In this document: positions 32,494 through 41,911 of the stretch, piece after piece
Position numbering within the stretch: the stretch's first letter is position 1
Layout: every line of letters starts with the position of its first letter
DNA from: Pilosibacter fragilis
GTDB lineage: Bacteria > Bacillota > Clostridia > Lachnospirales > Lachnospiraceae
Assembly: GCF_032490495.1 (NCBI RefSeq)
Contig: NZ_JAVYJB010000002.1
Coordinates: forward strand, 124,001 to 188,000
DNA length: 64,000 bases
Reading direction: 5' to 3'
Program-made: the position numbers and the translations under genes
Notes under the pieces: generated by a model
The model's database searches: none
Seen by the model: the letters and a program-made list of their open reading frames with translations, nothing else
Told to the model about the DNA's origin: nothing

Positions 32494-33285
32494 TTATGCC
32501 CGTTTTAAGAGACCGCTAAACATATGGAAGAATCCTTTATTTTTCTCAAGCCCCATAAGCGGCACCTCCTGACCAAGTATCCGCTTACAGATATTAAGAT
32601 AAGCCTGTCCGGCAAAGGAATTCATTCCCACCAGAGGTTCCCCCTGGTTCGTGGAGATCACGATCTCCTCATCGTCCGGGATCGCGCCGAGGATTGGGAT
32701 TCCGAGAATATCCGTCACGTCCTCCATTGACATCATATCCCCGCGCCGGACCATATCCATCCGGATCCGGTTTACGATGAGATCCATCTTTGAGATCTCA
32801 TCTGCTTCCAGAAGACCGATGATCCGGTCAGCGTCACGAATTGCTGACACCTCGGGAGTCGTCACCACAAAGGCACGGTCCGCTCCGGCGATGGCATTCT
32901 TAAATCCCTGCTCGATTCCGGCAGGACAGTCTAACAGTACATAATCAAACTCTTCTCTCAGGTCATCCACCAGCTTTCGCATCTGGCCGGGAGTCACGGA
33001 AGACTTGTCCCTGGTCTGGGCGGACGGAAGTAAAAACAGGTTTGGATATCTTTTGTCTTTTATCAGTGCCTGCTTCAGACGGCAGTTTCCCTCCACGACG
33101 TCCACAAGGTTGTAGACGATGCGGTTCTCCAGTCCCATCACCACGTCGAGGTTTCTCAGACCGATATCTGTATCGATCAGAATTACTTTTTCCCCAAGCA
33201 TGGCAAGTCCTGTACCGACATTCGCTGAGGTCGTCGTCTTGCCAACACCCCCTTTTCCGGATGTAACAACAATGACTTCACTCAT
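32494..33285 (-). CDS. minD: Septum-site determining ATPase MinD
   Basis: 263-aa membrane-associated ParA-family ATPase that recruits MinC to the poles. The deviant Walker A VTSGKGGVGKTTTSANVG (residues ~6-23) and LIDTDIGLRNLDVVMGLENRIVYNLVDV are diagnostic. A C-terminal amphipathic helix (GFFHMFSGLLKR) would bind the membrane. It abuts minE, and a ~210-nt interval separates it from minC, so it may also have its own promoter. Confidence 0.97.
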   Translation of the reverse strand: MSEVIVVTSGKGGVGKTTTSANVGTGLAMLGEKVILIDTDIGLRNLDVVMGLENRIVYNLVDVVEGNCRLKQALIKDKRYPNLFLLPSAQTRDKSSVTPGQMRKLVDDLREEFDYVLLDCPAGIEQGFKNAIAGADRAFVVTTPEVSAIRDADRIIGLLEADEISKMDLIVNRIRMDMVRRGDMMSMEDVTDILGIPILGAIPDDEEIVISTNQGEPLVGMNSFAGQAYLNICKRILGQEVPLMGLEKNKGFFHMFSGLLKRA

Positions 33286-33498
33286 AAGAATATCCTCCTG
33301 TATTCAGTTGTAATGTACCGCAGCGGTTCTATTATCTGAGAATGGCGCTGCCTGGACATAAATCCACAAAATATATTTTACATGAAAAAAGCAAAAAATT
33401 CCAGTAAAAAATAGAGTTTATAAAAAATTTACAGTTAAAGGTTGTCAAGCAACTAAACGGACTGCGTGCCTGCACGCAAGGACGGTTAGGCATTTGGC
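33286..33498. other. Interval between minC and minD
   Basis: 213 bp without a gene, AT-rich with one GC-rich hairpin GCGTGC-CT-GCACGC (33464-33477) just after the minC stop. No convincing promoter was identified. Confidence 0.4.
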
Positions 33499-34164
33499 TT
33501 AAATAAAATTCAGTGCGCTCAGAAAGCTCTTCTTGATCGGCTCCTCTACAACTTTCCCGTTTTCAGACAGGATCATCATCGGCCCCCGTCCCAGGTGACG
33601 TCCGTTCCCGGCTTTTTTCAGGGAAAGCCCGGCGATCCGCACAGACATCGGTGCCATCTCGAAGGCGACGATCACCGCGTCCTCATTCCCGCAGACACCT
33701 GCGTAAGCCGCTCCGCGGAGCGCCCCTAAGACGACGATATTTCCTTTCGCGCTGACCTTCGCTCCCTTTTCCACGTCACCGATCACGACGATACTGGCTT
33801 CCGATTCCAGTTCATCCCCGTCCCGGAGATTTCCCTTGTAAAACTGTCCCGTGAGGGACGACAGCTCCATCAACCTCTCGTTCAGCGCTTTCTCACACTT
33901 CTTTGTCCTGTTTCCGTCCGTGTCGAGAAGACACAGCACCTCGATATCAGAATTATCCGTGATAGTCTGAACGACGCGGTACTCCTCCTCCGGTGTCAGA
34001 TCCCGTCCTTCCAGTGTCAGTGTCATCTGGGCAGCTCCCCAGAATTTCGCCGTCGCCTTGAATTTCTTTGCGATTGCCTGAAGAACCTCATCAAAATCCA
34101 GGTCTTTCTCCAGATAGACCGTCATTCCCGCTTTATTTCCCTTGATTACGACAGCATCTTTCAT
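33499..34164 (-). CDS. minC: Septum site-determining protein MinC
   Basis: 221-aa inhibitor of FtsZ ring assembly. The C-terminal beta-helix domain reads SIVVIGDVEKGAKVSAKGNIVVLGALRGAAYAGVCGNEDAVIVAFEMAPMSVRIAG (residues ~125-185), typical of MinC. The N-terminal FtsZ-inhibiting domain begins MKDAVVIKGNKAGMTVYLEK. In the usual place after pbp2. Confidence 0.93.
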   Translation of the reverse strand: MKDAVVIKGNKAGMTVYLEKDLDFDEVLQAIAKKFKATAKFWGAAQMTLTLEGRDLTPEEEYRVVQTITDNSDIEVLCLLDTDGNRTKKCEKALNERLMELSSLTGQFYKGNLRDGDELESEASIVVIGDVEKGAKVSAKGNIVVLGALRGAAYAGVCGNEDAVIVAFEMAPMSVRIAGLSLKKAGNGRHLGRGPMMILSENGKVVEEPIKKSFLSALNFI

Positions 34165-34227
34165 CTTGAAATCCCCCTTTATGTAACTTCGGCAGGTAAA
34201 CCAGACCGCCGGTCCGTCAACGCCTTA

Positions 34228-34251
34228 CAGCCCGGCAGATTCGCCGGGCTG
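34228..34251. terminator. Strong hairpin between minC and PBP2 genes
   Basis: CAGCCCGGC/GCCGGGCTG 9-bp stem, 6-nt loop. The T-run (CTTTTTG) lies on the + strand side, whereas on the minus strand, the coding direction, no T-run follows. It may attenuate, stabilise or process the transcript rather than terminate it. Confidence 0.4.
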
Positions 34252-34278
34252 CAGCTTTTTGTTTGTGCAGTGCGTGGA

Positions 34279-37158
34279 TTAGTCTCCGATCTCTACGTTC
34301 GAAGAGTTCAACGCACTGTTATTCAGAATGTAATTCAGGTCTGTATATCCGTAGTAGAAACGATATATATTTTTCGCGGCCGTCGCCGCGTTGGATGACG
34401 AATACCCATAGGGAATATTTACCGTCACCGCGATTTCGGGATTCTGGTACGGTGCAAAGGAAACGAAGAATGCATGGTTGATGCGGTGTCCGTTTTTGAT
34501 CTCCTCGGCGGTACCTGTCTTGCCGGCGATATCCACCTCAAGATCGCTGAAGATCTTTCTCGCGGAACCGTCGGAGATAACCCGGCGCATACCGGTGTGG
34601 ACCGCGTTCCATGTGGAATCCTTCACATCGATGACAGAGCGGACCTCCGGAGTGAAATCTTCTAAGAGATTTCCCTGAGAATCTGTCATCTTATCGAGAA
34701 GACTCAGTTTGAAGACTGTTCCCTTGTTGGCCACAGCCGTGATATATCTGGAAAGCTGGACGTTAGAGTAAGAGTTCTTACCCTGTCCGATGGAGGACGC
34801 CTCCGGCTTCTCCGTTGTCATCTGCGGCTCTCTCTCAGCGATCTCGATTCCAGATGTCTCATCCAGACCGAACAGCGACGCGTATTTCCGGATCTTCTCG
34901 ATACCGAGCTCCGGTGAATAGTTGCCGTTCTCGTCCATGGAGAGACGGTGTCCCATCTCGGAGAAGAACACGTTGCAGGAGTTCTGGATACCGTGGACCA
35001 CATCGAGAGGTCCATGCTGTCCCGGATAGATCCAACATCTCAACGCCGGTGAGATCTCCTTATAGATGCCGGTACAGTTCACCGTGTCGTTTAATCCGAT
35101 GACTCCCTCCTCCAAAGCCGCTACCGCGATGATCGGTTTGAAGGTGGAACCCGGCGCTTTCTGTGCCTGAGTGGCATTGTTGAAGAGTGGCAGGGACTGG
35201 TCATTATTTAACTTATTGTAATACTCCGCATCCACAGTTCCGGAGAACTTGTTATTGTCGTAGCTCGGGTATGTCACCAGCGCCCGCACCTCACCGGTGT
35301 GGACGTCCGTGATGACCGCGCTGGCAGAACACGGATCCAGAGCCAGCTGGGCCGGTGTGATCTCGATATCGGAGATCTTCTTTCTGATAAACTGGAACGC
35401 GTACTCGTCTCCTCCCGCCTCCAGCATCCGGACTTCATTCTCGTCGTATGCCAGGATATTCTGGTCATAGAGGGCGAGGCAGAGTTCCTTTCCGGATACG
35501 GTGCCGTTGTTTACGAGATACCGGAAGATCTTCTTTGTGAAGGCCGCATCGTTCTGCAGGTCATCCAGCACATAATCCACGATGGTCCGGTAAATGCTGT
35601 CCGCGTCGGAATATCTGGACTCGATCTTTAACTTTGTCGTGTCGATCCAGCTCTCAGCGATTCCATCGTACAGGTAATCCCTGAGGCTGATGGAATCGTC
35701 TTTCCATGCCTTGTAGGTGTCGGACTCCTGGTCGATCTTATCCGTCTTGATGATCTGACGTTCGGAAAGCAGCGTGTAGATATACTGCATATAGGCAAAC
35801 ATATCTTCCGGCAGGTCCACCATCTTTCTTGCGGATCCGTCCGTGAGCTCGCTCCTGATCTGAGCCAGGATCTGCTCTCTCGACTGACTGTATTTCGCGT
35901 AAATATTTTTCTCTGTCTGGGATGCCTCCGGCGCGGAGAACGCAGAAAGATCCAGAACATTGTTGTTGATCAGCTGATAGTAAACATCCTTCACCGGAAT
36001 CGGGATATTCGCCGCTTTCTTGTAATCGTTGTCATCCAGGTCACGGTTTACAAGCTTGTCCGTGATGATACCGGCGAGCTGCTGTTCCAGAATATGGTAC
36101 ACACCGATCTGAAGATCACGGTCCAACGTCAGGTAGATGTCATGTCCGGCCTCCGGCTCCGTCCTCTTAACAACCTCCAGGATCCGTCCCATACTGTCCA
36201 CATACATGGTCTGGGAACCTTTCTTGCCCTGAAGTTCCGTCTCCATGGACGCTTCAATTCCGGTCTTACCCACAAGGTCTGTCAGCTCGTAATCCGGGTT
36301 CGTCTCCCGCAGTTTTTCGAGCTCATCATCCCATACTTTTCCGATATAGCCGATGATCGGCGCAAAATATACACTATCATTGTATACACGGATCGTGGAT
36401 TCCTCGATTTCTGCACCCTTTAAGTTTCCGGAGTTTTCCAGGATATCCGTCATGGTCTCCTTGCTGACATCGGAGGCGATGGTCGTGGACTCATATTTCC
36501 GGTATGCAGTGAGTCCCATCGTGTAGCGGATGTTGATGATCCCGAGAGCTTCCTCGTCGGTGAACTCGATAGGAGCTCCGTTGTCATCCTTCAGCTGGTC
36601 AAGACCGTAGTACTTCACCCTGTCGTCAAAGACTTCCCTCGCCGTCACATCGGAAGGATATTTTCCTTCCGCGTCATCCAGCTCGTCCGTCTTTTTTAAT
36701 CCGTAGTAATCGCTCAGGAAACGTCTTCTTGCCGTCTCACTGGTTGTCGTGAAGATCATCTCGCCGGAGGAATCATATCCAATGGAAAAATCACCTTCCA
36801 CGCTCTCGCCATGGCGGTTCAAAATCCGGACAAGCTCTAAAAGCATCCGGTTTCTGTCATTGGATCTCTTGTAATCTCCGTTATCCTGAAGCGTCACATT
36901 GTACGACAGTTTATTATATGCAAGAACATTCCCGTTTCTGTCATAAATATTTCCACGGGTACCGGTAAGACTGATCTTTTTCTCCGTCTTTGCCATATAG
37001 TTTTCCTGGAACTGCTCTCCCTCCATGATCTGAAGATTGAACAGGCGCATGCCAAGGATCGCGTACAGCCCCACAAATACCACCGCCAGGATCACAAGTC
37101 TTGACGACAGCAGCTTTTTCAAAAACTCTTTCAGGATCTCAGAAAAATCGTTAAACAA
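34279..37158 (-). CDS. mrdA: Penicillin-binding protein 2 (elongation transpeptidase)
   Basis: 959-aa class B penicillin-binding protein that cross-links peptidoglycan of the lateral wall. One N-terminal membrane anchor (residues ~15-35), a dimerisation/pedestal region (~70-340) and a transpeptidase domain with STFK at about 672, SCN near 727 and KTGTAEE near 880. It is longer than E. coli PBP2 (633 aa); the excess lies mainly between the pedestal and catalytic domains (~residues 370-600, charged, Tyr/Asp-rich) and is typical of long clostridial forms. Neighbours mreD, mreC, minC and rodA define the elongation complex. A truncated SGN-like SCN is normal for class B. Confidence 0.93.
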   Translation of the reverse strand: MFNDFSEILKEFLKKLLSSRLVILAVVFVGLYAILGMRLFNLQIMEGEQFQENYMAKTEKKISLTGTRGNIYDRNGNVLAYNKLSYNVTLQDNGDYKRSNDRNRMLLELVRILNRHGESVEGDFSIGYDSSGEMIFTTTSETARRRFLSDYYGLKKTDELDDAEGKYPSDVTAREVFDDRVKYYGLDQLKDDNGAPIEFTDEEALGIINIRYTMGLTAYRKYESTTIASDVSKETMTDILENSGNLKGAEIEESTIRVYNDSVYFAPIIGYIGKVWDDELEKLRETNPDYELTDLVGKTGIEASMETELQGKKGSQTMYVDSMGRILEVVKRTEPEAGHDIYLTLDRDLQIGVYHILEQQLAGIITDKLVNRDLDDNDYKKAANIPIPVKDVYYQLINNNVLDLSAFSAPEASQTEKNIYAKYSQSREQILAQIRSELTDGSARKMVDLPEDMFAYMQYIYTLLSERQIIKTDKIDQESDTYKAWKDDSISLRDYLYDGIAESWIDTTKLKIESRYSDADSIYRTIVDYVLDDLQNDAAFTKKIFRYLVNNGTVSGKELCLALYDQNILAYDENEVRMLEAGGDEYAFQFIRKKISDIEITPAQLALDPCSASAVITDVHTGEVRALVTYPSYDNNKFSGTVDAEYYNKLNNDQSLPLFNNATQAQKAPGSTFKPIIAVAALEEGVIGLNDTVNCTGIYKEISPALRCWIYPGQHGPLDVVHGIQNSCNVFFSEMGHRLSMDENGNYSPELGIEKIRKYASLFGLDETSGIEIAEREPQMTTEKPEASSIGQGKNSYSNVQLSRYITAVANKGTVFKLSLLDKMTDSQGNLLEDFTPEVRSVIDVKDSTWNAVHTGMRRVISDGSARKIFSDLEVDIAGKTGTAEEIKNGHRINHAFFVSFAPYQNPEIAVTVNIPYGYSSSNAATAAKNIYRFYYGYTDLNYILNNSALNSSNVEIGD

Positions 37159-37681
37159 TCGTTGTGTCTCTCCTTTTTTCCATCTCTTCCAGTTTGCGGC
37201 TGATATACAGGAACAGCCGGTACAGGATCAGTGTTGTCACCACGGTGAAGATCGTCTCCGGCAGGATAATGTTGATGAAATAATAGCCGAAATGTAATCT
37301 TCCCCGCACCAGGAAGCCGAATACATAAAGATAGAAATTATAAAACACTTCGTTCAGCGCTGAAAGCACCAGCGGCAGCGTAATATAGTCCTCATAATAA
37401 TACTTCGTGCAGATTCCGTTTACATAGCCCATCCAGATAAAGATCAGCGTGTGAAATCCGAGCGGACCTCCGGACGAGAGGTCCATCAGAAGTCCCACGA
37501 TCAGACCGTATCCCATCCCCCAGGCACTTCCCCGGATAAACCCGAAGGAAAAGACAAGGATCACCATGAGATTCGGATATACCGCCAGGAACGGCAGCAG
37601 CGGAAAAATACATGTCTGCACGATAAATGCCAGAATCACCAGCAGAAAACTCGCGATGATCCGTTTCATATTGCTATTCAT
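37151..37681 (-). CDS. mreD: Rod shape-determining protein MreD
   Basis: 176-aa membrane protein of the elongation complex with about five or six hydrophobic segments (e.g. IIASFLLVILAFIVQTCIFPLL, LIFIWMGYVNGICTKYYYED). The ATG at 37681 was chosen: GGAG lies ~4 nt upstream and it overlaps the mreC stop by 8 nt; an earlier ATG at 37699 is possible. The start of pbp2 overlaps its end by 8 nt, so the four genes are tightly coupled. Sequence is weakly conserved in this family, and position gives most of the support. Confidence 0.85.
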   Translation of the reverse strand: MNSNMKRIIASFLLVILAFIVQTCIFPLLPFLAVYPNLMVILVFSFGFIRGSAWGMGYGLIVGLLMDLSSGGPLGFHTLIFIWMGYVNGICTKYYYEDYITLPLVLSALNEVFYNFYLYVFGFLVRGRLHFGYYFINIILPETIFTVVTTLILYRLFLYISRKLEEMEKRRDTTIV

Positions 37682-38519
37682 TGATCTCCGGCCCCGCATC
37701 CTTTAAGTCTGTGATCACCAGGACCTCCTGAAGTCTGTCGAACCTCGCGGCAGGAATCAGGTATCCCGATTTTGTCAGGTTGTCATTGTAGTCTACCGTG
37801 ATGTCCGTGGCATATCCCACTAGGATTCCCGGTAGGAACTTTCCGCTGATATTAGAGGTGACGATCATGTCGCCGTCCTTGATATCATCGTCCTTTTCCA
37901 TGTAAGAAAGCTTTAAGCGGCCCTCTTTAAAGAGCTGCAGATCACCTGCCACGATGCAGGAGTCCCCGGACTGCTGTGCCATGGCACTCACACGGCTGGA
38001 ATCATCAATGATGGAGCGGACCGTGGCGTAGTTCGCGCCCACGTCTGTGACGATGCCAACAAGACCGCCGCCTGCGATGACATTCATGTCCTCCTTGATT
38101 CCGTCATCAGACCCTTTGTCGATGCGAAATACGGAAAACCAGGAGCCGGAGTCCTTTGCGATGATCCGGGCACCGATCTTATGGTACTGCATGTACTCCT
38201 GATCCAGCTCGTAGAGGCTTCTTAAACGCTCTAACTCAAACTGTTCGGAGCGGAGTCTCGTGTTCTCCTCCGTCAGTTCATCCACTCTCGTCTTTAAGGT
38301 CTCATTCTCCGCCAGTGCCGTCTTAAGCTTTCCGACACTGCTCAGTTCATTGTAGAGGCCGCCGCCAACCCGGTTCACGCCGGACTGGATCGGCACCAGC
38401 ACATAGCCCACCGCGGTTCTCAGCGGGTTTAAGATGCTTCCCTTGATGGTCGTGATTCCGATCATGCAGACGCAGAGAAGCGACAGTCCAAATAGAAAAT
38501 ATTTCGTATTGTTTTTCAT
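37674..38519 (-). CDS. mreC: Rod shape-determining protein MreC
   Basis: 281-aa bitopic membrane protein that scaffolds the elongation complex. One N-terminal TM segment (YFLFGLSLLCVCMIGITTI, residues ~7-25), a coiled coil (~55-105) and the MreC beta domain with ARIIAKDSGSWFSVFRIDKGSDDGIKEDMNVIAGGGLVGIVTDVG, the family hallmark. It overlaps the end of radC by 4 nt. The expected mreB gene is not between radC and mreC. Confidence 0.93.
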   Translation of the reverse strand: MKNNTKYFLFGLSLLCVCMIGITTIKGSILNPLRTAVGYVLVPIQSGVNRVGGGLYNELSSVGKLKTALAENETLKTRVDELTEENTRLRSEQFELERLRSLYELDQEYMQYHKIGARIIAKDSGSWFSVFRIDKGSDDGIKEDMNVIAGGGLVGIVTDVGANYATVRSIIDDSSRVSAMAQQSGDSCIVAGDLQLFKEGRLKLSYMEKDDDIKDGDMIVTSNISGKFLPGILVGYATDITVDYNDNLTKSGYLIPAARFDRLQEVLVITDLKDAGPEINE

Positions 38520-39223
38520 GTTTCAAAAATTCCCCGTTCTCTAAGGCTCACATAGGAATTATCTCCGATAATGATATGGTCTAAAAGCGGGACTCCCATA
38601 AGACTCCCTGCTTCCCGGACCCGTTCTGTGAAGAGGCAGTCTTCCCGGCTGGGTGCCGGGTCCCCGCTGGGATGGTTGTGGAGCAGGATGATCCCGCAGG
38701 CCCTGAAGCGCAGCGCCTCGATATAGATCTCCCGCGGTGTCGCGCAGGATGCATTCACCGTTCCCCTGGAGACTGTGATGTCCCTCAACAGAATATTTTT
38801 CGTGTTCAGGAGCAGAAGCTTTAAGTTCTCCTGCTCTAAATGGCGCATTTCCTCCATATAAAAAGCCGCCACTTTCGACGGTGCGTCAAAGACGATGGTC
38901 TTCTCCGATGCCGCCGCCTTCCAGATTCTGGCGGAGAGTTCTCCGATACAGGCAAGCTGGATCGCCTTCACCTCACCGACACCGCGGATCTCCTTATAGT
39001 CTTCCACTGTTCCATGGAGAAGTCCTGCGAGTCCCGGCGGATTTCCGGCATTTAAGATTTCCTCCGCCATGTCCCGCACCGGGATATTTTTCGTCCCGGA
39101 GCGCAGGATCACGGAGAGAAGCTCCGCGTCCGAGAGGGATACCGGACCTTTCTCCAGCACCTTCTCATAGGGGCGTTCTGAGATCGGAAGCCCCTTCATT
39201 GTCTTTCCATTTTTCTTTTCCAT
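38516..39223 (-). CDS. radC: RadC family JAMM/MPN-domain protein
   Basis: 235-aa protein of the RadC/UPF0758 family, with an N-terminal helix-hairpin-helix-like region (SDAELLSVILRSGTKNIPVRDMAEEIL) and a C-terminal JAMM domain with HNHPSGDPAPSRED (zinc ligands). Function unsettled; the old DNA-repair role is doubtful. The ATG at 39223 follows AAAGGCGG by 9 nt. Upstream of mreC, in the usual clostridial order but without mreB between. Confidence 0.92.
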   Translation of the reverse strand: MEKKNGKTMKGLPISERPYEKVLEKGPVSLSDAELLSVILRSGTKNIPVRDMAEEILNAGNPPGLAGLLHGTVEDYKEIRGVGEVKAIQLACIGELSARIWKAAASEKTIVFDAPSKVAAFYMEEMRHLEQENLKLLLLNTKNILLRDITVSRGTVNASCATPREIYIEALRFRACGIILLHNHPSGDPAPSREDCLFTERVREAGSLMGVPLLDHIIIGDNSYVSLRERGIFET

Positions 39224-39282
39224 ACTGACATTCCGCCTTTCCTGTCTCTCCAAGTACACGATACGGCAGATGTCCCCTTTTC

Positions 39283-39534
39283 CTACAGAAAATGGTAAAT
39301 TAAAATTGCAATGATCACGCCGATGATGCTCGCCATCGTGATCCGGATGCTGAGTCCGAACGTGATCACGAGGATCCCGAGGTTAAGGATCAGTGGATCG
39401 TTAAGACCAAAGGATTCTCCAAAATTCAACCAGGAAAGTCCCGGCACCTTCGCTGTCATCTCCCCGATAAAGCCTCCCAAAACGATTCCGGAAAGCAGAA
39501 GGAGAAGCAGCGCCCAGGAACTTTTACTCTTCAT
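39283..39534 (-). CDS. DUF4321 family small membrane protein
   Basis: 83-aa protein with two hydrophobic segments (SSWALLLLLLSGIVLGGFIGEM and ASIIGVIIAILIYHFL) and a central LNFGESFGL, as in DUF4321 proteins. No function assigned. SD GAGGA precedes the ATG. It is first in the radC-mreC-mreD-pbp2 run and follows a good promoter at 39613-39641. Confidence 0.75.
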   Translation of the reverse strand: MKSKSSWALLLLLLSGIVLGGFIGEMTAKVPGLSWLNFGESFGLNDPLILNLGILVITFGLSIRITMASIIGVIIAILIYHFL

Positions 39535-39612
39535 ACTGTTTCATTCCTCTCGATCGCTGGAACTGCGCATGATCGTCAGTCCCGGCGGCTGTTTGTTTCG
39601 CCTATGCAGGAA

Positions 39613-39641
39613 ATTTTAGCATATTTCACGCCCAAAAACAA
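39613..39641 (-). promoter_or_regulatory. Sigma-A promoter of the DUF4321-radC-mre operon
   Basis: TTGTTT (39636-39641) and TAAAAT (39613-39618) on the minus strand, separated by 17 nt, ~80 nt before the DUF4321 start. Confidence 0.65.
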
Positions 39642-39665
39642 TGAGTTAAGAAAAAGTTCACACTC

Positions 39666-40946
39666 TTACAGTGTCACGATCCCTGCATCCACTAACTTCT
39701 GAAGGGACATTAAGATACCGAGCTTCGCATGATACCATGTGAGTCCGCCCTGGAAGTATACCGCGTACGGCGGCTTGATCGGACCGTCTGCGGAAAGTTC
39801 GATTGAGGACCCCTGAACGAACGCTCCTGCTGCCATGATGACATCAGAATCGTATCCCGGCATCGCCCACGGCTCCGGAGTCACGAAGCTGTCCACCGGC
39901 GCTGCCGCCTGGATGCCCTCGCAGAACTTGATGACGCCTTCCGGTGTTCCGAAGGTGATGGCCTGGATGATATCGTGACGACTCTCAGTGCCGTTCGGAA
40001 CGACGCCGAAGCCCAGCTTCTCGTACACGTTTGCTGCGAAAATCGCGCCCTTTAATGCACCCGCAACAACGGTCGGAGACAGGAAAAGTCCCTGGTAGAG
40101 AGACTGGCTGACACCGAGGCTGGCACCAACCTCTTTTCCGAGACCCGGAGCTGTCAGGCGGTATGCCGCCCGCTCCACGCAGTCCCTGCGTCCGACGATA
40201 TAGCCGCCGATCGGGGCAAGTCCGCCGCCCGGGTTCTTAATTAAGGAACCGACGATCATGTCCGCTCCCACATCTGTCGGCTCCATCTCCTCCACGAACT
40301 CGCCGTAGCAGTTATCTACCATGCAGATCACATCCGGCTTGATAGACTTGATAAAGGAGATCAGCTCGCCGATACGCTTTACGGATAAGGTTGGTCTTGT
40401 GGCATATCCCTTGGAGCGCTGGATCTCGATGAGTTTTGTTCGCTCATTGATAGCTTTTTTGATGTTCTCAAAGTCGAAATCACCGTTCGGAAGAAGATCC
40501 ACCTGGCTGTAGGTAATGCCGAACTCCTTTAAGGAACCGACAGAATCACGGATTCCGATGACTTCCTCTAAAGTATCGTACGGTTTTCCTACCGGGGAAA
40601 GGATCTCATCACCCGGGCGGAGATTTCCGGAAAGAGCAATGGTAAGCGCATGGGTTCCGGAGATCAGCTGTGGGCGGACAAGGGCGTCCTCGCCGTGGAA
40701 TGCCTTCGCATAGACTTCCTCCAACGTGTCACGTCCAAGGTCATTGTAGCCGTATCCCGTAGTTCCGGCGAAATGGATATCGCTGACTCTCGCCTCCTGC
40801 ATGGCTTTAATGACCTTTAACTGATTGTATTCTGCTGTCTTATCGATGGCCTCGAAACGGTCGTGCAGGCTTTTCTCGATCTCTCTTCCATAATTTAAAA
40901 CCTTCTCAGAGATTCCAAGCTCTCCGTACATCTTTATAAGTTCCAT
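39666..40946 (-). CDS. Methionine gamma-lyase-like PLP protein (YnbB/aluminium resistance family)
   Basis: 426-aa pyridoxal-phosphate enzyme of the Cys/Met metabolism superfamily, YnbB branch (formerly 'aluminium resistance protein'). Active-site segments are HFAGTTGYGYNDLGRDTLE (~residues 57-75), VCMVDNCYGEFVEE (~207-220) and GSLIKNPGGGLAPIGGYIVG, whose Lys probably binds PLP (~236-255). Physiological reaction is not established. It overlaps the end of miaA by 13 nt, so it is co-transcribed with miaB-mutS-mutL-miaA. Confidence 0.88.
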   Translation of the reverse strand: MELIKMYGELGISEKVLNYGREIEKSLHDRFEAIDKTAEYNQLKVIKAMQEARVSDIHFAGTTGYGYNDLGRDTLEEVYAKAFHGEDALVRPQLISGTHALTIALSGNLRPGDEILSPVGKPYDTLEEVIGIRDSVGSLKEFGITYSQVDLLPNGDFDFENIKKAINERTKLIEIQRSKGYATRPTLSVKRIGELISFIKSIKPDVICMVDNCYGEFVEEMEPTDVGADMIVGSLIKNPGGGLAPIGGYIVGRRDCVERAAYRLTAPGLGKEVGASLGVSQSLYQGLFLSPTVVAGALKGAIFAANVYEKLGFGVVPNGTESRHDIIQAITFGTPEGVIKFCEGIQAAAPVDSFVTPEPWAMPGYDSDVIMAAGAFVQGSSIELSADGPIKPPYAVYFQGGLTWYHAKLGILMSLQKLVDAGIVTL

Positions 40947-41911
40947 GATTTCTCCTTTTTTCTAACTGCCATAATGTTTCTTTCGCGCAGATCCTCAAGC
41001 ATCCACACGAGGATCTTTTCTCTATCAAAATCAAAGTTTCCCTGATCCACCCAGGTAACTTCTTTTTCTCTCTTAAACCAGGTGAGCTGGCGCTTCGCGA
41101 AGTGTCTGGTGTCGCGCTTAATGATGTAGACCGCCTCATCTAAGGAGATCGTTCCATCCAGGGCATCCAGGATCTCTTTGTATCCAAGCCCCTGCATGGA
41201 CACCATATCTCTCGTGCAGCCCATCTCCTTCAACTTTTCCACTTCCGCCAGCAGGCCGTTCTTCATCATGAGATCCACCCGCAGGTCGATCCTCTGATAC
41301 AGGCGTTCGCGATCCATGTTCAGTACATAGTAAGCGAAGTTGTATGGCGATTCTTTCTGCCGCTCCGCCTCGTTATGTTCGGATATCTTTGTCCCGGTTT
41401 TCTTGTAAAACTCCAAGGCGCGGATTACACGCTTCACGTTGTTCTCGTGGATCGCCTCTGCGGACTCCGGGTCCACTTCCTTTAACATATCGTGAAGGCA
41501 GGACGCGCCTTTTTCTGCCGCCAGACACTCCAATTCTTTCCTGTATCCCGTATCACTGTCATTTTCCGTAAAATCGATATCGTTCACCAGTGCCTGGATA
41601 TAAAAGCCGGTGCCTCCAGCGATGATCGGGATATGTCCGGCGGCGTAGATCTCCTCCATGGCCTGCTTTGCGAGTCTCTGGAAAACGACCACGTTAAATT
41701 CATCCCACGGATCCAGAACATCGATCAGGTGATGTCTGACACCGTCCATCTCCTCCTTCGTCACCTTTGCGGAACCGATATCCATGTGGCGGTACACCTG
41801 CATGGAATCGGCGCTGATGATCTCGCCGCCGACCTTTTTCGCGAGTTCCACCGACAGGGCGGTCTTTCCGGACGCCGTCGGCCCGGTGATTATGATCAAA
41901 GGCTTTTTCAT
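40934..41911 (-). CDS. miaA: tRNA dimethylallyltransferase MiaA
   Basis: 325-aa enzyme adding a dimethylallyl group to N6 of A37 in tRNA, the substrate for MiaB. P-loop IITGPTASGKTALSVELA (residues ~6-23), GEIISADSMQVYRHMDIGSAKVT (~30-52), the DFTENDSDTGYRKELE block and the C-terminal KEILDALDGTISLDEAVYIIKRDTRHFAKRQLTWFKRE are diagnostic. The start shares one base with the mutL stop. Confidence 0.97.
   Translation of the reverse strand: MKKPLIIITGPTASGKTALSVELAKKVGGEIISADSMQVYRHMDIGSAKVTKEEMDGVRHHLIDVLDPWDEFNVVVFQRLAKQAMEEIYAAGHIPIIAGGTGFYIQALVNDIDFTENDSDTGYRKELECLAAEKGASCLHDMLKEVDPESAEAIHENNVKRVIRALEFYKKTGTKISEHNEAERQKESPYNFAYYVLNMDRERLYQRIDLRVDLMMKNGLLAEVEKLKEMGCTRDMVSMQGLGYKEILDALDGTISLDEAVYIIKRDTRHFAKRQLTWFKREKEVTWVDQGNFDFDREKILVWMLEDLRERNIMAVRKKEKSWNL

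Noticed and set aside
33421..33498. Regulatory site between minC and minD
   Set aside because: A short GC hairpin only; no promoter elements at suitable spacing.
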